Assembly: GCA_963818645.1 (NCBI GenBank)
Contig: CAWFTF010000018.1
Location: 62,001-126,000 of the forward strand
From: Gp6-AA40 sp963818645
Lineage (GTDB): Bacteria; Acidobacteriota; Vicinamibacteria; Vicinamibacterales; UBA2999
Direction of reading: 5' to 3'
Length of the DNA: 64,000 bases
Position numbers and translations under genes: made by a program
Notes under the pieces: model-generated
Database searches by the model: none
The model's input: the letters and a program-made list of their open reading frames with translations, nothing else
Told to the model about the DNA's origin: nothing
Shown: piece after piece, positions 1 through 8,274 of the stretch
Layout: each line of letters starts with the position of its first letter
Position numbering within the stretch: position 1 is the first letter of the stretch

Positions 1-475
1 TCGGCGCAGCCGTCGCAACTTGCTCGCGCAGCCTGACCATGCCGTAGCTTTCGCCGATCATCAGGTGCTGCGCATCGACCCTGGCGCGCAGCACAAGGTT
101 CTCCGCTTCGAGGCTCCGCTGCCTCAACGCATTGCGCACGACCAGGATCGTCTTCTCGAGCGACAGTGGCTTCTCGACGAAGTCGAACGCGCCCATCTTG
201 ATCGCTCGCACGGCCGACTCGACGTTACCGTGGCCTGAGATGATCACCACCTGAGCGTCGAACTGCCGCTCGCGCATGCGTGTGAGCGTGGCGAGGCCGT
301 CCATGCCGGGAAGCCAGATGTCGAGCAGTACCACATCGTAGGTGTGGCCGGCGAGACGCTGCAGACAGGCCTCGCCGCTGTCTACCGTGTCGATGCTGTA
401 GCCCTCGTCGCGCAAGACGCCGCCAAGCGCACTCCGCACGCCGGGTTCGTCATCGACAATCAGAATGGAAGGCAT
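1..475 (-). CDS. NtrC/NtrX-type sigma-54 response regulator (N-terminal part, cut by window edge)
   Basis: The gene starts with ATG at 475 on the minus strand and runs off the window, so only about 158 residues are visible. They form a complete receiver domain: an acidic pocket after SILIV (VDDEP), the phospho-acceptor Asp in LLDIWLPGMDG near residue 55, and the conserved Lys in FVEKPLSL. A linker follows, and then the opening of a sigma-54 AAA+ domain (MIGES). It lies 115 bases downstream of the NtrY-like kinase on the same strand, so the two probably form an NtrY/NtrX-type pair that activates sigma-54 promoters. The cognate signal cannot be deduced. The ATPase core and DNA-binding domain lie outside the window. 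Confidence 0.9.
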   Translation of the reverse strand, partial: MPSILIVDDEPGVRSALGGVLRDEGYSIDTVDSGEACLQRLAGHTYDVVLLDIWLPGMDGLATLTRMRERQFDAQVVIISGHGNVESAVRAIKMGAFDFVEKPLSLEKTILVVRNALRQRSLEAENLVLRARVDAQHLMIGESYGMVRLREQVATAAP

Positions 476-590
476 TGAAACACTGTCGTTCGAACCTCGA
501 TGTTCCGGCTGCTCAGTTCGTGTTCAGGTCCGGTTCGAAGGTGAACACGAACCGGGAAGTGAGAAGCCCAGAAGCTCGAACTGCAAGAGT

Positions 591-2879
591 TCAGCATGGT
601 AACTCAATCGCGAAGCACGTGCCTCTCGGCTGGTTGTCGGTGACGTCAATGCTGCCGCCGTGTTCAGCGACGATGCGCCGGACGATGGCGAGGCCAAGAC
701 CACTTCCCCGCTGTTTGGTGGAGTAATACGGGAGGAAGAGCTTATCGCGCTCGGCCGGTGGAATGCCGGGGCCGTTGTCGGCGACTACGACGCGAACCAG
801 GTTGTTCGCCGCGTCGTGGCGAGTCTCGATGTCGATGACGCCGCTGCGATCCATCGCTTCGATCGCGTTGTCCACGAGATTGAGGATGACGCGGCGAATC
901 TGTTCCGCGTCGATCGACACTTTCGGCAACGACTCCGCAAACTGCGTCCGAATTTCGATTTCAGCCAGCAGCCCACGATAGAGAGACAGCGCGTCCTCGA
1001 GCACCGGGTGCAAATCGGTGGGAACGGCTCGCGGCGCGGGCATGCGCGCAAACTGCGAGAACTCGTCAACCAATCCCTTGAGCGACTCCACCTCGCCGAC
1101 GATCGTCGCCGTGCACTCGTCGACGAGCTCGCGTGTCTGCGGCGGTGCCTGCGAGAAGTGGCGGCGCAGACGTTCGGCACTCAGTTGAATCGGCGTCAGG
1201 GGGTTCTTGATCTCGTGCGCAAGCCGTCGCGCCACTTCCCGCCAGGCCGCGACCTTCTGGGCACGCACGAGTGGCGTGACGTCATCGAACACCACCACTA
1301 CACCGTCAGTCGTATCGTCGTCTCTCGTGAGTGGAGTCGTCATCACGGCGAGGTGAACCTCGCGGCCCTCGCGCGTGATCGACACTTCCTGCGGACGCAG
1401 ATCCTCGCGGCGACGTCCGGCCTGGTCGATGGCAATCGCCAGTGGCCTGAGATCCGACGATCCCAGGACCGTGGAGACCGGCTGTCCGGACACCCGGTGC
1501 TCGATCCCCAGTAACCGGGAGGCCGCAGAGTTCCAGGTTCTGATGCTGCCCCCTGTGTCGACTGAGACAACCCCGGTCGCCAGGCGATCGAGGATTGTCT
1601 CCACGTAGCGTCGACGGCTCTCGACGTCGCCGTGTTTGCGTTCGAGGTCAATCGACGAGCGCTCGAGTCGACGACGGCTGGCTGCCAGCTCACCTGCCAT
1701 GCGATTGAACGCATCGATCAGCGAGCCAAACTCGTCGTCGGCCTCCGCTTTTACGCGATGATCCAAATGTCCTGCGCCGATTTCGTCGGCCGCCGCGGCC
1801 AGCGTCTGCACCGGACGCGTGATGCGCTTGGCGAGGTAGAGCCCCATCCAGGTCGCGCCGACGAGGATCATCAGCGTCAGCATCAGGAAGAACGACAGGT
1901 AGACGCCAGTGAGCGGCTGCTTCAAGACGCGCAACTGCTGATACGCCTCGTACGCCTCAGTCATCCCGCGCGCACGCGCCGCGAACTGATCCGTCAGGTA
2001 CTCGCTCGCGACGACGACCCCAACAACCGGCCCATTCGTCGACGAGCGAATGGGCACCGCCGTGCGAATCAGATCTCCACCAGTCGAGAGTTGTTCGACA
2101 ATTCGCGCTTCGGCAGCGCTCGCAGCGGTGCGCTCGGCCAGGCGATCGGCAGACGCGCGCGAGTACTCGCGCGGAAGTGAGGGCGACGCAATGTCGACGA
2201 CCGGTGTCACTTGCGAGCGCCCGTCCGCAGTCGTGAGGCGATAGACCTCGACGAGATCGATGCGCTCCTGCAGCACGTCGGGCGCAACGAGATCGCGGAC
2301 GTCAGATGGACTGGCCGCGAGGTTTACGGATCCGAGTGCGCGCGCAAACCGTTGGGCCTGCGCCGACACGAGACTCTGCTGCTGCGCGTAGTAGTCGCCG
2401 GCGATGGCGTTTGCCGACGTCAGCATCACGTCCATCGGCTGGTTGAACCAGCGATCGACGCTGGTGCGAATGAGCTCGCTCCCGACGATCAGCACGAGCA
2501 CAGCCGGCACAACAGCCATCCCGAGCAGGACGGCGACGAGCCTGGCTCTGAAGCGCGCGAACGGCAGTGCCCGCCGCCGCTCCATCACCAGCTTGAGGAT
2601 GTTTCGCGTCAGCACGAAGGCCAACGCCACGAGGATGGTGAGGTTCGTCGCCGAGAGGGCGGAGAGGACGAAGTCGGTGAGGAAGTCGGGCGCGAGCGTG
2701 GAGGATCCGCGCCCGATCGCCAGCAGCACGGCCAGCGCCACGATCAACGCGACGATACCCGCGAGCAACAGCGGCGTGTTGTCGAGGAACGGCTTGCGGC
2801 TCGATCGCGCGGCACCCCGGCGTTGCGGTGGGACCACCGGCGTGCCTGTTGCCGATCGCTGTTGCAGTGGGAGTGACAC
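591..2879 (-). CDS. NtrY-like membrane sensor histidine kinase
   Basis: About 762 residues from a GTG start at 2879, chosen because the longer open frame runs back through nrdR, which ends at 2900. Membrane segments lie near residues 36-56, 78-98 and 113-133. An extracytoplasmic sensor (about 140-320), a fourth segment (325-350) and a HAMP linker (350-400) follow. A PAS domain occupies about 425-540. The H-box has His555 in RRLAHEIKNP, the N-box Asn671 in LVDNAIEAM, and the G-boxes are DNGPG and GSGLGL. This is the NtrY domain order. It should phosphorylate the regulator encoded next to it. The start is uncertain, as no strong ribosome site is visible. Confidence 0.9.
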   Translation of the reverse strand: MSLPLQQRSATGTPVVPPQRRGAARSSRKPFLDNTPLLLAGIVALIVALAVLLAIGRGSSTLAPDFLTDFVLSALSATNLTILVALAFVLTRNILKLVMERRRALPFARFRARLVAVLLGMAVVPAVLVLIVGSELIRTSVDRWFNQPMDVMLTSANAIAGDYYAQQQSLVSAQAQRFARALGSVNLAASPSDVRDLVAPDVLQERIDLVEVYRLTTADGRSQVTPVVDIASPSLPREYSRASADRLAERTAASAAEARIVEQLSTGGDLIRTAVPIRSSTNGPVVGVVVASEYLTDQFAARARGMTEAYEAYQQLRVLKQPLTGVYLSFFLMLTLMILVGATWMGLYLAKRITRPVQTLAAAADEIGAGHLDHRVKAEADDEFGSLIDAFNRMAGELAASRRRLERSSIDLERKHGDVESRRRYVETILDRLATGVVSVDTGGSIRTWNSAASRLLGIEHRVSGQPVSTVLGSSDLRPLAIAIDQAGRRREDLRPQEVSITREGREVHLAVMTTPLTRDDDTTDGVVVVFDDVTPLVRAQKVAAWREVARRLAHEIKNPLTPIQLSAERLRRHFSQAPPQTRELVDECTATIVGEVESLKGLVDEFSQFARMPAPRAVPTDLHPVLEDALSLYRGLLAEIEIRTQFAESLPKVSIDAEQIRRVILNLVDNAIEAMDRSGVIDIETRHDAANNLVRVVVADNGPGIPPAERDKLFLPYYSTKQRGSGLGLAIVRRIVAEHGGSIDVTDNQPRGTCFAIELPC

Positions 2880-2899
2880 GGGCTGCCTACAGCCTACCG

Positions 2900-3358
2900 C
2901 TACTCCTTGGCGTTGAGCAGATCCTTCAACTCGGTCATGAACTCGCTGATGTCGCGGAAATGCCGGTAGACAGAGGCAAACCTGACGTAGGCCACCTTGT
3001 CGAGCCGCTTCAGTTCGTCCATGACGAGGGCGCCGACTTCTTCGGTGGCCATCTCTTTCTCCGGACGCTCCTGCAGCGTGGCCTCGACCTTGTCGGCAAC
3101 CGCTTCGATGGCGGCGATGCTGACGGGGCGCTTCTCGCACGCCTTGAGCAGGCCGGCAATGAGCTTCTGCCGCTCGAAGCGCTCACGCGTGCCGTCTTTC
3201 TTGATCACCATGTACGGGATCTCGTCGATCCGCTCGTAGCTGGTGAAACGACGGCCGCAGTCGAGGCACTCCCTCCGGCGCCGGATGACCTCGCCTTCCT
3301 TGCTTTCGCGCGAGTCGACGACCTTATCGCCGAGATGAGCGCAGAATGGGCACTTCAT
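2900..3358 (-). CDS. nrdR: Transcriptional repressor NrdR
   Basis: A 152-residue protein of the usual NrdR length. The N-terminus is a zinc ribbon with CPFC at residues 3-6 and CLDC about 27 residues later. An ATP-cone follows (about 48-138), beginning YMVIKKDGTRERF. NrdR is known to bind paired NrdR boxes upstream of ribonucleotide reductase genes and to repress them according to nucleotide state. No nrd gene or NrdR box pair is visible here. Its first 35 bases overlap the 3' end of the upstream membrane-protein gene in another frame, and it ends about 20 bases before the kinase start, which points to cotranscription. Confidence 0.97.
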   Translation of the reverse strand: MKCPFCAHLGDKVVDSRESKEGEVIRRRRECLDCGRRFTSYERIDEIPYMVIKKDGTRERFERQKLIAGLLKACEKRPVSIAAIEAVADKVEATLQERPEKEMATEEVGALVMDELKRLDKVAYVRFASVYRHFRDISEFMTELKDLLNAKE

Positions 3359-4382
3359 TGGCAGCAGGCCCTTCCTTGTCGCGAGCTGAACTGGCCAGAT
3401 CCCCGAGACGGCCGAAGCTGAGGCCGTCCTGGGCCATGAACACGATGCCTCCCAGAACCGGAGGGATGAACGAGATCAGGTGCGTCACGAGTGCGGCAGC
3501 GACGGCCTGATCGCCAGAGGCGCCGAAGAACGTGGTCACCCCGAGGCGATAGGCTTCGTGAAAGCTCCCCACCCCCCCGGGAGTCGGCACCGCAACTCCA
3601 ATGACGAGCATTGACTGCAGCAGGAACGAGCCGGGATACGGCATCGGGATCCCGAACGCGATCGTGACCGTCCACGCCTGCGTCGCGATGAGGATCCAGA
3701 GCGCGAAGGACCAGATCACCGCCAGGAAGAGTTGACGCGCATTTCGCGCAGCAGCGAACCCGCTACTGAATGTGCTCGCGAGGTTTCCGACGCGGCTGGA
3801 GAGTTTTCCCGGCAGCACTCGCGCCAACGCCGCCGCGAGCCCCCCGATTCGCTCCGGATGAGTGGCCAGGATCCACATGATCACCAGCAGCGTTCCGGCA
3901 ACCCCCGCCGCGATCGTGGCTGAAACCTTGATCGGATTGAGCAGTCGAGCCGGAAAGCTTGCTTCGCCGGCAAAGCCCCAGACGTAGATTGCCAGCAACA
4001 CGAGCACCGCCACGAGATCCAGGACGCGCTCCATGACCACGGTGGCGAATACCGATGTCACCGGCATCCGTTCCTGACGTGCCAACAGGTACGGTCTGAT
4101 CACGTCGCCCACGCGGATGGGAAGCAACGCGAGCGCACCGAATCCGATCACCGTTGACCTGAACACGGTTCGAAACCGAGTTTCGCCAAGCGGGCTCAGA
4201 AGGTAGCGCCACCTGATCGTCCTGACGAAAAACACCAGGATGACGGCGGCGAGCGAAGCGAGAAGCAACTCGGCGCGCACCTGCCGCACCTGGAGCCACA
4301 CATCGGTGAAGTTGGTACCGCGCAGAAACCACGCCAGCAGTCCGAGCGCAAGAAGAGTGACGATGCCGGTTCGCAAATTCAT
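3324..4382 (-). CDS. Flippase-like membrane protein (lysylphosphatidylglycerol synthase TM-domain / UPF0104 family)
   Basis: About 352 residues from ATG at 4382. An upstream extension of the frame carries no plausible domain and crosses the purC promoter region. The protein is polytopic, with an N-terminal hydrophobic helix (IVTLLALGLLAWFLRG), a charged RTIRWRYLL loop and further helices. It has the family hallmarks RVGDVIRPYLL and PTPGGVGSFHEA. Members of this AglD/YbhN-like family include the membrane half of MprF and probable lipid-linked flippases. There is no C-terminal synthetase domain, so lysyl-lipid synthesis is not implied. It is probably cotranscribed with nrdR, which it overlaps by 35 bases. 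The substrate is unknown. Confidence 0.85.
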   Translation of the reverse strand: MNLRTGIVTLLALGLLAWFLRGTNFTDVWLQVRQVRAELLLASLAAVILVFFVRTIRWRYLLSPLGETRFRTVFRSTVIGFGALALLPIRVGDVIRPYLLARQERMPVTSVFATVVMERVLDLVAVLVLLAIYVWGFAGEASFPARLLNPIKVSATIAAGVAGTLLVIMWILATHPERIGGLAAALARVLPGKLSSRVGNLASTFSSGFAAARNARQLFLAVIWSFALWILIATQAWTVTIAFGIPMPYPGSFLLQSMLVIGVAVPTPGGVGSFHEAYRLGVTTFFGASGDQAVAAALVTHLISFIPPVLGGIVFMAQDGLSFGRLGDLASSARDKEGPAANEVPILRSSRR

Positions 4383-4448
4383 CTGTGGAGCGTGAGCCCA
4401 CAATATATCAGGCTCCTCCCGCACAACGGCCGGTGCTGTTGCGTACGG

Positions 4449-4477
4449 TTGCCTGCGTCCTGTCGGACCGGTAAGAT
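4449..4477 (+). promoter_or_regulatory. Predicted sigma-70 promoter for purC
   Basis: TTGCCT at 4449-4454 and TAAGAT at 4472-4477 are separated by 17 bases, close to the -35/-10 consensus, about 37 bases before the purC start. It lies in the divergent gap between the flippase-like gene and purC. This is sequence matching only. Confidence 0.5.
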
Positions 4478-4513
4478 GCTCCCTTTCCCGCGCGCCTGTG
4501 ATGAGGCTCAGGG

Positions 4514-5449
4514 TTGTCCCGAGCATTTGTCGAGGCCAGGGCCACCACGTTGCCACTCGCCGCTCCCCTGATCGAAACGCGCCTGAACGACCTTGTTCCA
4601 CAACGGCAAGGTAAGGTTCGCGACATCTTCGATGGCGGGAACACGCTGGTTATGGTGGCCACCGATCGCATCTCCGCGTTCGACTACGTTCTCGGCTCCG
4701 GCATTCCCGACAAGGGCAAGGTCCTGACGCAGCTCTCGGTGTTCTGGTTCGAGCGCACCACAGGAATCGTGCCGAACCATTTCCTGTCGGCCGACGTACA
4801 GACGTATCCGGAACCGTTGCGGCGTCACGGCGAGGTTCTCAGCGGCCGTTCGATGCTCGTGCGCAAAACGACACCGGTGCCGATCGAGTGTGTGGCGCGT
4901 GGATACCTGTCGGGGTCGGGCTGGAAGGAATACGTGGCCACCGGCTCGGTCTGCGGCGTGAGCCTGCCGTCCGGCCTGCGCGAATCCGATCGACTCCCAA
5001 CGCCGATCTTCACGCCGGCGACGAAAGCCGACACCGGGCACGACATCAACATCAGCGAGCAGGAGGCCGGGCGGCTTGTCGGAGTCGACCTGATGCGCAC
5101 GCTCCGCGAACTCACGCTCGCGTTGTACGACCACGGCGCGAAGCACGCCGAGGCCAGCGGCATCATCCTCGCGGACACGAAGTTCGAATTCGGTTTGACC
5201 GACGAAGGATCGATCCTGCTGATCGATGAGGTGATGACGCCTGATTCATCGCGCTACTGGCCGAAGGATCAGTACGCGCCGGGCCGGCCGCAACCGAGCT
5301 TCGACAAGCAGTACGTCCGCGACTATCTCGAAGAGATCCGCTGGAACAAGCAGCCACCGGTGCCGTCATTGCCAGAGCACGTGGTGATTGGCACGCGCGA
5401 CAAATACCTCGAGGCCTTTCACCGGCTTACCGGCAAGGGCCTCGTTTGA
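4514..5449 (+). CDS. purC: Phosphoribosylaminoimidazole-succinocarboxamide synthase (SAICAR synthetase)
   Basis: About 311 residues. PurC condenses CAIR with aspartate using ATP in purine synthesis. Family motifs are clear: QGKVRDIFD near the N-terminus, VMVATDRISAFDYVL, PIECVARGYLSGSGWKEY, and the C-terminal LLIDEVMTPDSSRYWP. The length matches the longer eukaryote-like bacterial form. The annotated start is TTG at 4514. A second TTG at 4550 would give an N-terminus nearer to homologues, so the start is uncertain. No other pur gene is adjacent. A tiny Fis-like gene follows 33 bases downstream. Confidence 0.96.
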   Translation: MSRAFVEARATTLPLAAPLIETRLNDLVPQRQGKVRDIFDGGNTLVMVATDRISAFDYVLGSGIPDKGKVLTQLSVFWFERTTGIVPNHFLSADVQTYPEPLRRHGEVLSGRSMLVRKTTPVPIECVARGYLSGSGWKEYVATGSVCGVSLPSGLRESDRLPTPIFTPATKADTGHDINISEQEAGRLVGVDLMRTLRELTLALYDHGAKHAEASGIILADTKFEFGLTDEGSILLIDEVMTPDSSRYWPKDQYAPGRPQPSFDKQYVRDYLEEIRWNKQPPVPSLPEHVVIGTRDKYLEAFHRLTGKGLV

Positions 5450-5482
5450 CCTGGTTGTAGCGACGGGAGGCACCGCCCCCTC

Positions 5483-5701
5483 ATGGTGTTGAAAGAACAG
5501 CTCGAACGCCTGGTCGACGAAATGGTGACCCGCGGCGTGTGTTTCGAAGACGCTCGGCGCGAGTTCGAGAAGAAGTTCATCTCCCATGTGCTCAGTAAGT
5601 CCGATGGCAACCTGTGTCAGGCGGCCGATGTCCTCGGCATCCATCGCAACACGCTGAGCCGGAAGATGGCCGAATACCGTCTTCGCCGCCAGGCGTCTTG
5701 A
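5483..5701 (+). CDS. Small Fis-type helix-turn-helix protein
   Basis: A 72-residue protein from ATG at 5483. The C-terminal half is a Fis-family helix-turn-helix (NLCQAADVLGIHRNTLSRKM), the DNA-binding module found at the end of NtrC-type activators. The N-terminal half is a helical segment (LERLVDEMVTRGVCFEDA) that may dimerise. No receiver or AAA+ domain is attached, so it resembles a stand-alone Fis or the detached tail of a sigma-54 activator. Its TGA stop overlaps the -35 element of the groES promoter. The target genes are unknown. Confidence 0.8.
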   Translation: MVLKEQLERLVDEMVTRGVCFEDARREFEKKFISHVLSKSDGNLCQAADVLGIHRNTLSRKMAEYRLRRQAS

Positions 5702-5727
5702 CACGATTTTTCAGGGTCAACTACAAT
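5698..5727 (+). promoter_or_regulatory. sigma-70 promoter of groES-groEL
   Basis: A perfect TTGACA at 5698-5703 and TACAAT at 5722-5727 are separated by 18 bases. The last base of the -10 box is the first base of the CIRCE element. The -35 box includes the stop codon of the upstream Fis-like gene. This is the expected layout of an HrcA-repressed vegetative heat-shock promoter. Confidence 0.8.
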
Positions 5728-5753
5728 TGGCAGTCGCACGGACTGAGTGCTAG
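5727..5753. promoter_or_regulatory. CIRCE operator (HrcA-binding inverted repeat)
   Basis: TTGGCAGTC, nine spacer bases, then GAGTGCTAG. The CIRCE consensus is TTAGCACTC-N9-GAGTGCTAA, so 7 of 9 and 8 of 9 arm positions match. It lies directly downstream of the -10 box and about 115 bases before groES, where HrcA is known to repress groESL. hrcA itself is not in this window. Confidence 0.85.
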
Positions 5754-5867
5754 CGCACAGAAGAACCGAGTGCCAAGGCATGGAGTTCGTGCCTGTGAAA
5801 TCAAGAGCTTAGCCTCTTGGGGCTTCCGCTCCGAGGGGTCCCTACCGACAGTTGGAGTCGAAGAAAT

Positions 5868-6161
5868 ATGAAGGTGAGACCGCTACACGACCGCATCATC
5901 GTTCAGCGCATCGAGGAAGGTGAACAGAAGATCGGCGGCATCATCATCCCCGACAGCGCCAAAGAAAAGCCGCAGCAGGGGAAGGTGTTCGCCGTAGGCG
6001 CCGGAAAGGTCAAGGACGACGGCAGCCGCCAGCCCCTCGACGTCAAGGACGGAGACACCATCCTCTTCGGGAAGTATTCCGGACAGGAGATCAAGATCGA
6101 CGGTGAGGACTACCTCATCATGCGTGAGGACGAGGTTCTCGCGGTTCTCGCGTCGAAGTAG
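5868..6161 (+). CDS. groES: Co-chaperonin GroES
   Basis: A 97-residue GroES from ATG at 5868, chosen over an upstream in-frame start because the protein then begins MKVRPLHDRIIVQR like other family members. The mobile loop (EGEQKIGGIIIPDSAKEK), the G-x-V-x-A-V-G-x-G strand and the C-terminal DYLIMREDEVLAVL are all present. GroES caps the GroEL ring with ATP to fold cytosolic proteins. It is the first gene of the CIRCE-controlled operon, and groEL starts 70 bases downstream. Confidence 0.98.
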   Translation: MKVRPLHDRIIVQRIEEGEQKIGGIIIPDSAKEKPQQGKVFAVGAGKVKDDGSRQPLDVKDGDTILFGKYSGQEIKIDGEDYLIMREDEVLAVLASK

Positions 6162-6231
6162 CGCGGGGCTCGCCCCCGCCGGATTCTTTTCTGCGCGAGA
6201 ACACTCCCGCGCACCGGATGGAGCTTAAGGA

Positions 6232-7865
<1,634 letters not shown>

Positions 7866-7904
7866 GTCAAAGGTCAAAGGTAAAGTCAGAAGTAGGGTCA
7901 GAGT

Positions 7905-7936
7905 CACGGGGCGAGCTTTTTGGGGCTCGCCCCGTG
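7905..7936 (+). terminator. Hairpin downstream of groEL, probable terminator
   Basis: A perfect 12-bp stem (7905-7916 with 7925-7936, CACGGGGCGAGC against GCTCGCCCCGTG) encloses an 8-base loop beginning with five T. It starts 40 bases after the groEL stop. The following T tract is poor, so it may act as a weak terminator or an mRNA 3'-end stabiliser. Confidence 0.6.
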
Positions 7937-8129
7937 TCTTGTACAGGCCCCGTTGTCCAGCTTGTCGGCACAGGTGTCGGATAACCGTCCCAAATCTGAA
8001 TCAACTCCTCGTTTTTCTCGAACATTTGCGATCTCAGGCCACGGTTGAGCCGTGGCACCTCTCTTGCCACTTTCGCCGCAGGCACAGGTCCGTCTGGACC
8101 GCTTGGGGCGTGGCCCTAGCGGTAGGAGC

Positions 8130-8258
8130 GATGTGCTCGAAGAGCTCATGAACATTGAGATCACGTCCGCATGGCGCCGGGAACCCGAGCACGTTCCTGC
8201 CGGCGTGAACGTCATCGGCCAAGGCGAGACTCGCCGCTCCGGCCTGATCTCCATCCCG
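8130..8258 (+). pseudogene. Relic of a TonB-dependent receptor plug domain
   Basis: The frame reads DVLEELMNIEITSAWRREPE, then VPAGVNVIGQGETRRSGL and ISIP. This matches the conserved start of TonB-receptor plug domains (LEELMxIEVTSASRREQ, VPAAVxVITxxDIRRSGxTSIP) nearly residue by residue. It breaks exactly where the family would continue to PExLRLVPGV, and the frame closes at 8282 across the kinase start. No barrel sequence follows. I infer a deletion that removed most of a receptor, perhaps with other genes, and joined its 5' end to the hybrid kinase gene. The rest of 7866-8274 holds only the hairpin, short GTCAAAG-like repeats and no other gene that I can support. Confidence 0.6.
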
Positions 8259-8274
8259 CTGCGGCGCTTCCACC

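Noticed and set aside
2880..3140. Extended N-terminus of the NtrY-like kinase overlapping nrdR
   Set aside because: The extra 87 residues are an out-of-frame reading of nrdR, with no membrane or sensor features. The GTG at 2879, after the nrdR stop, is preferred.
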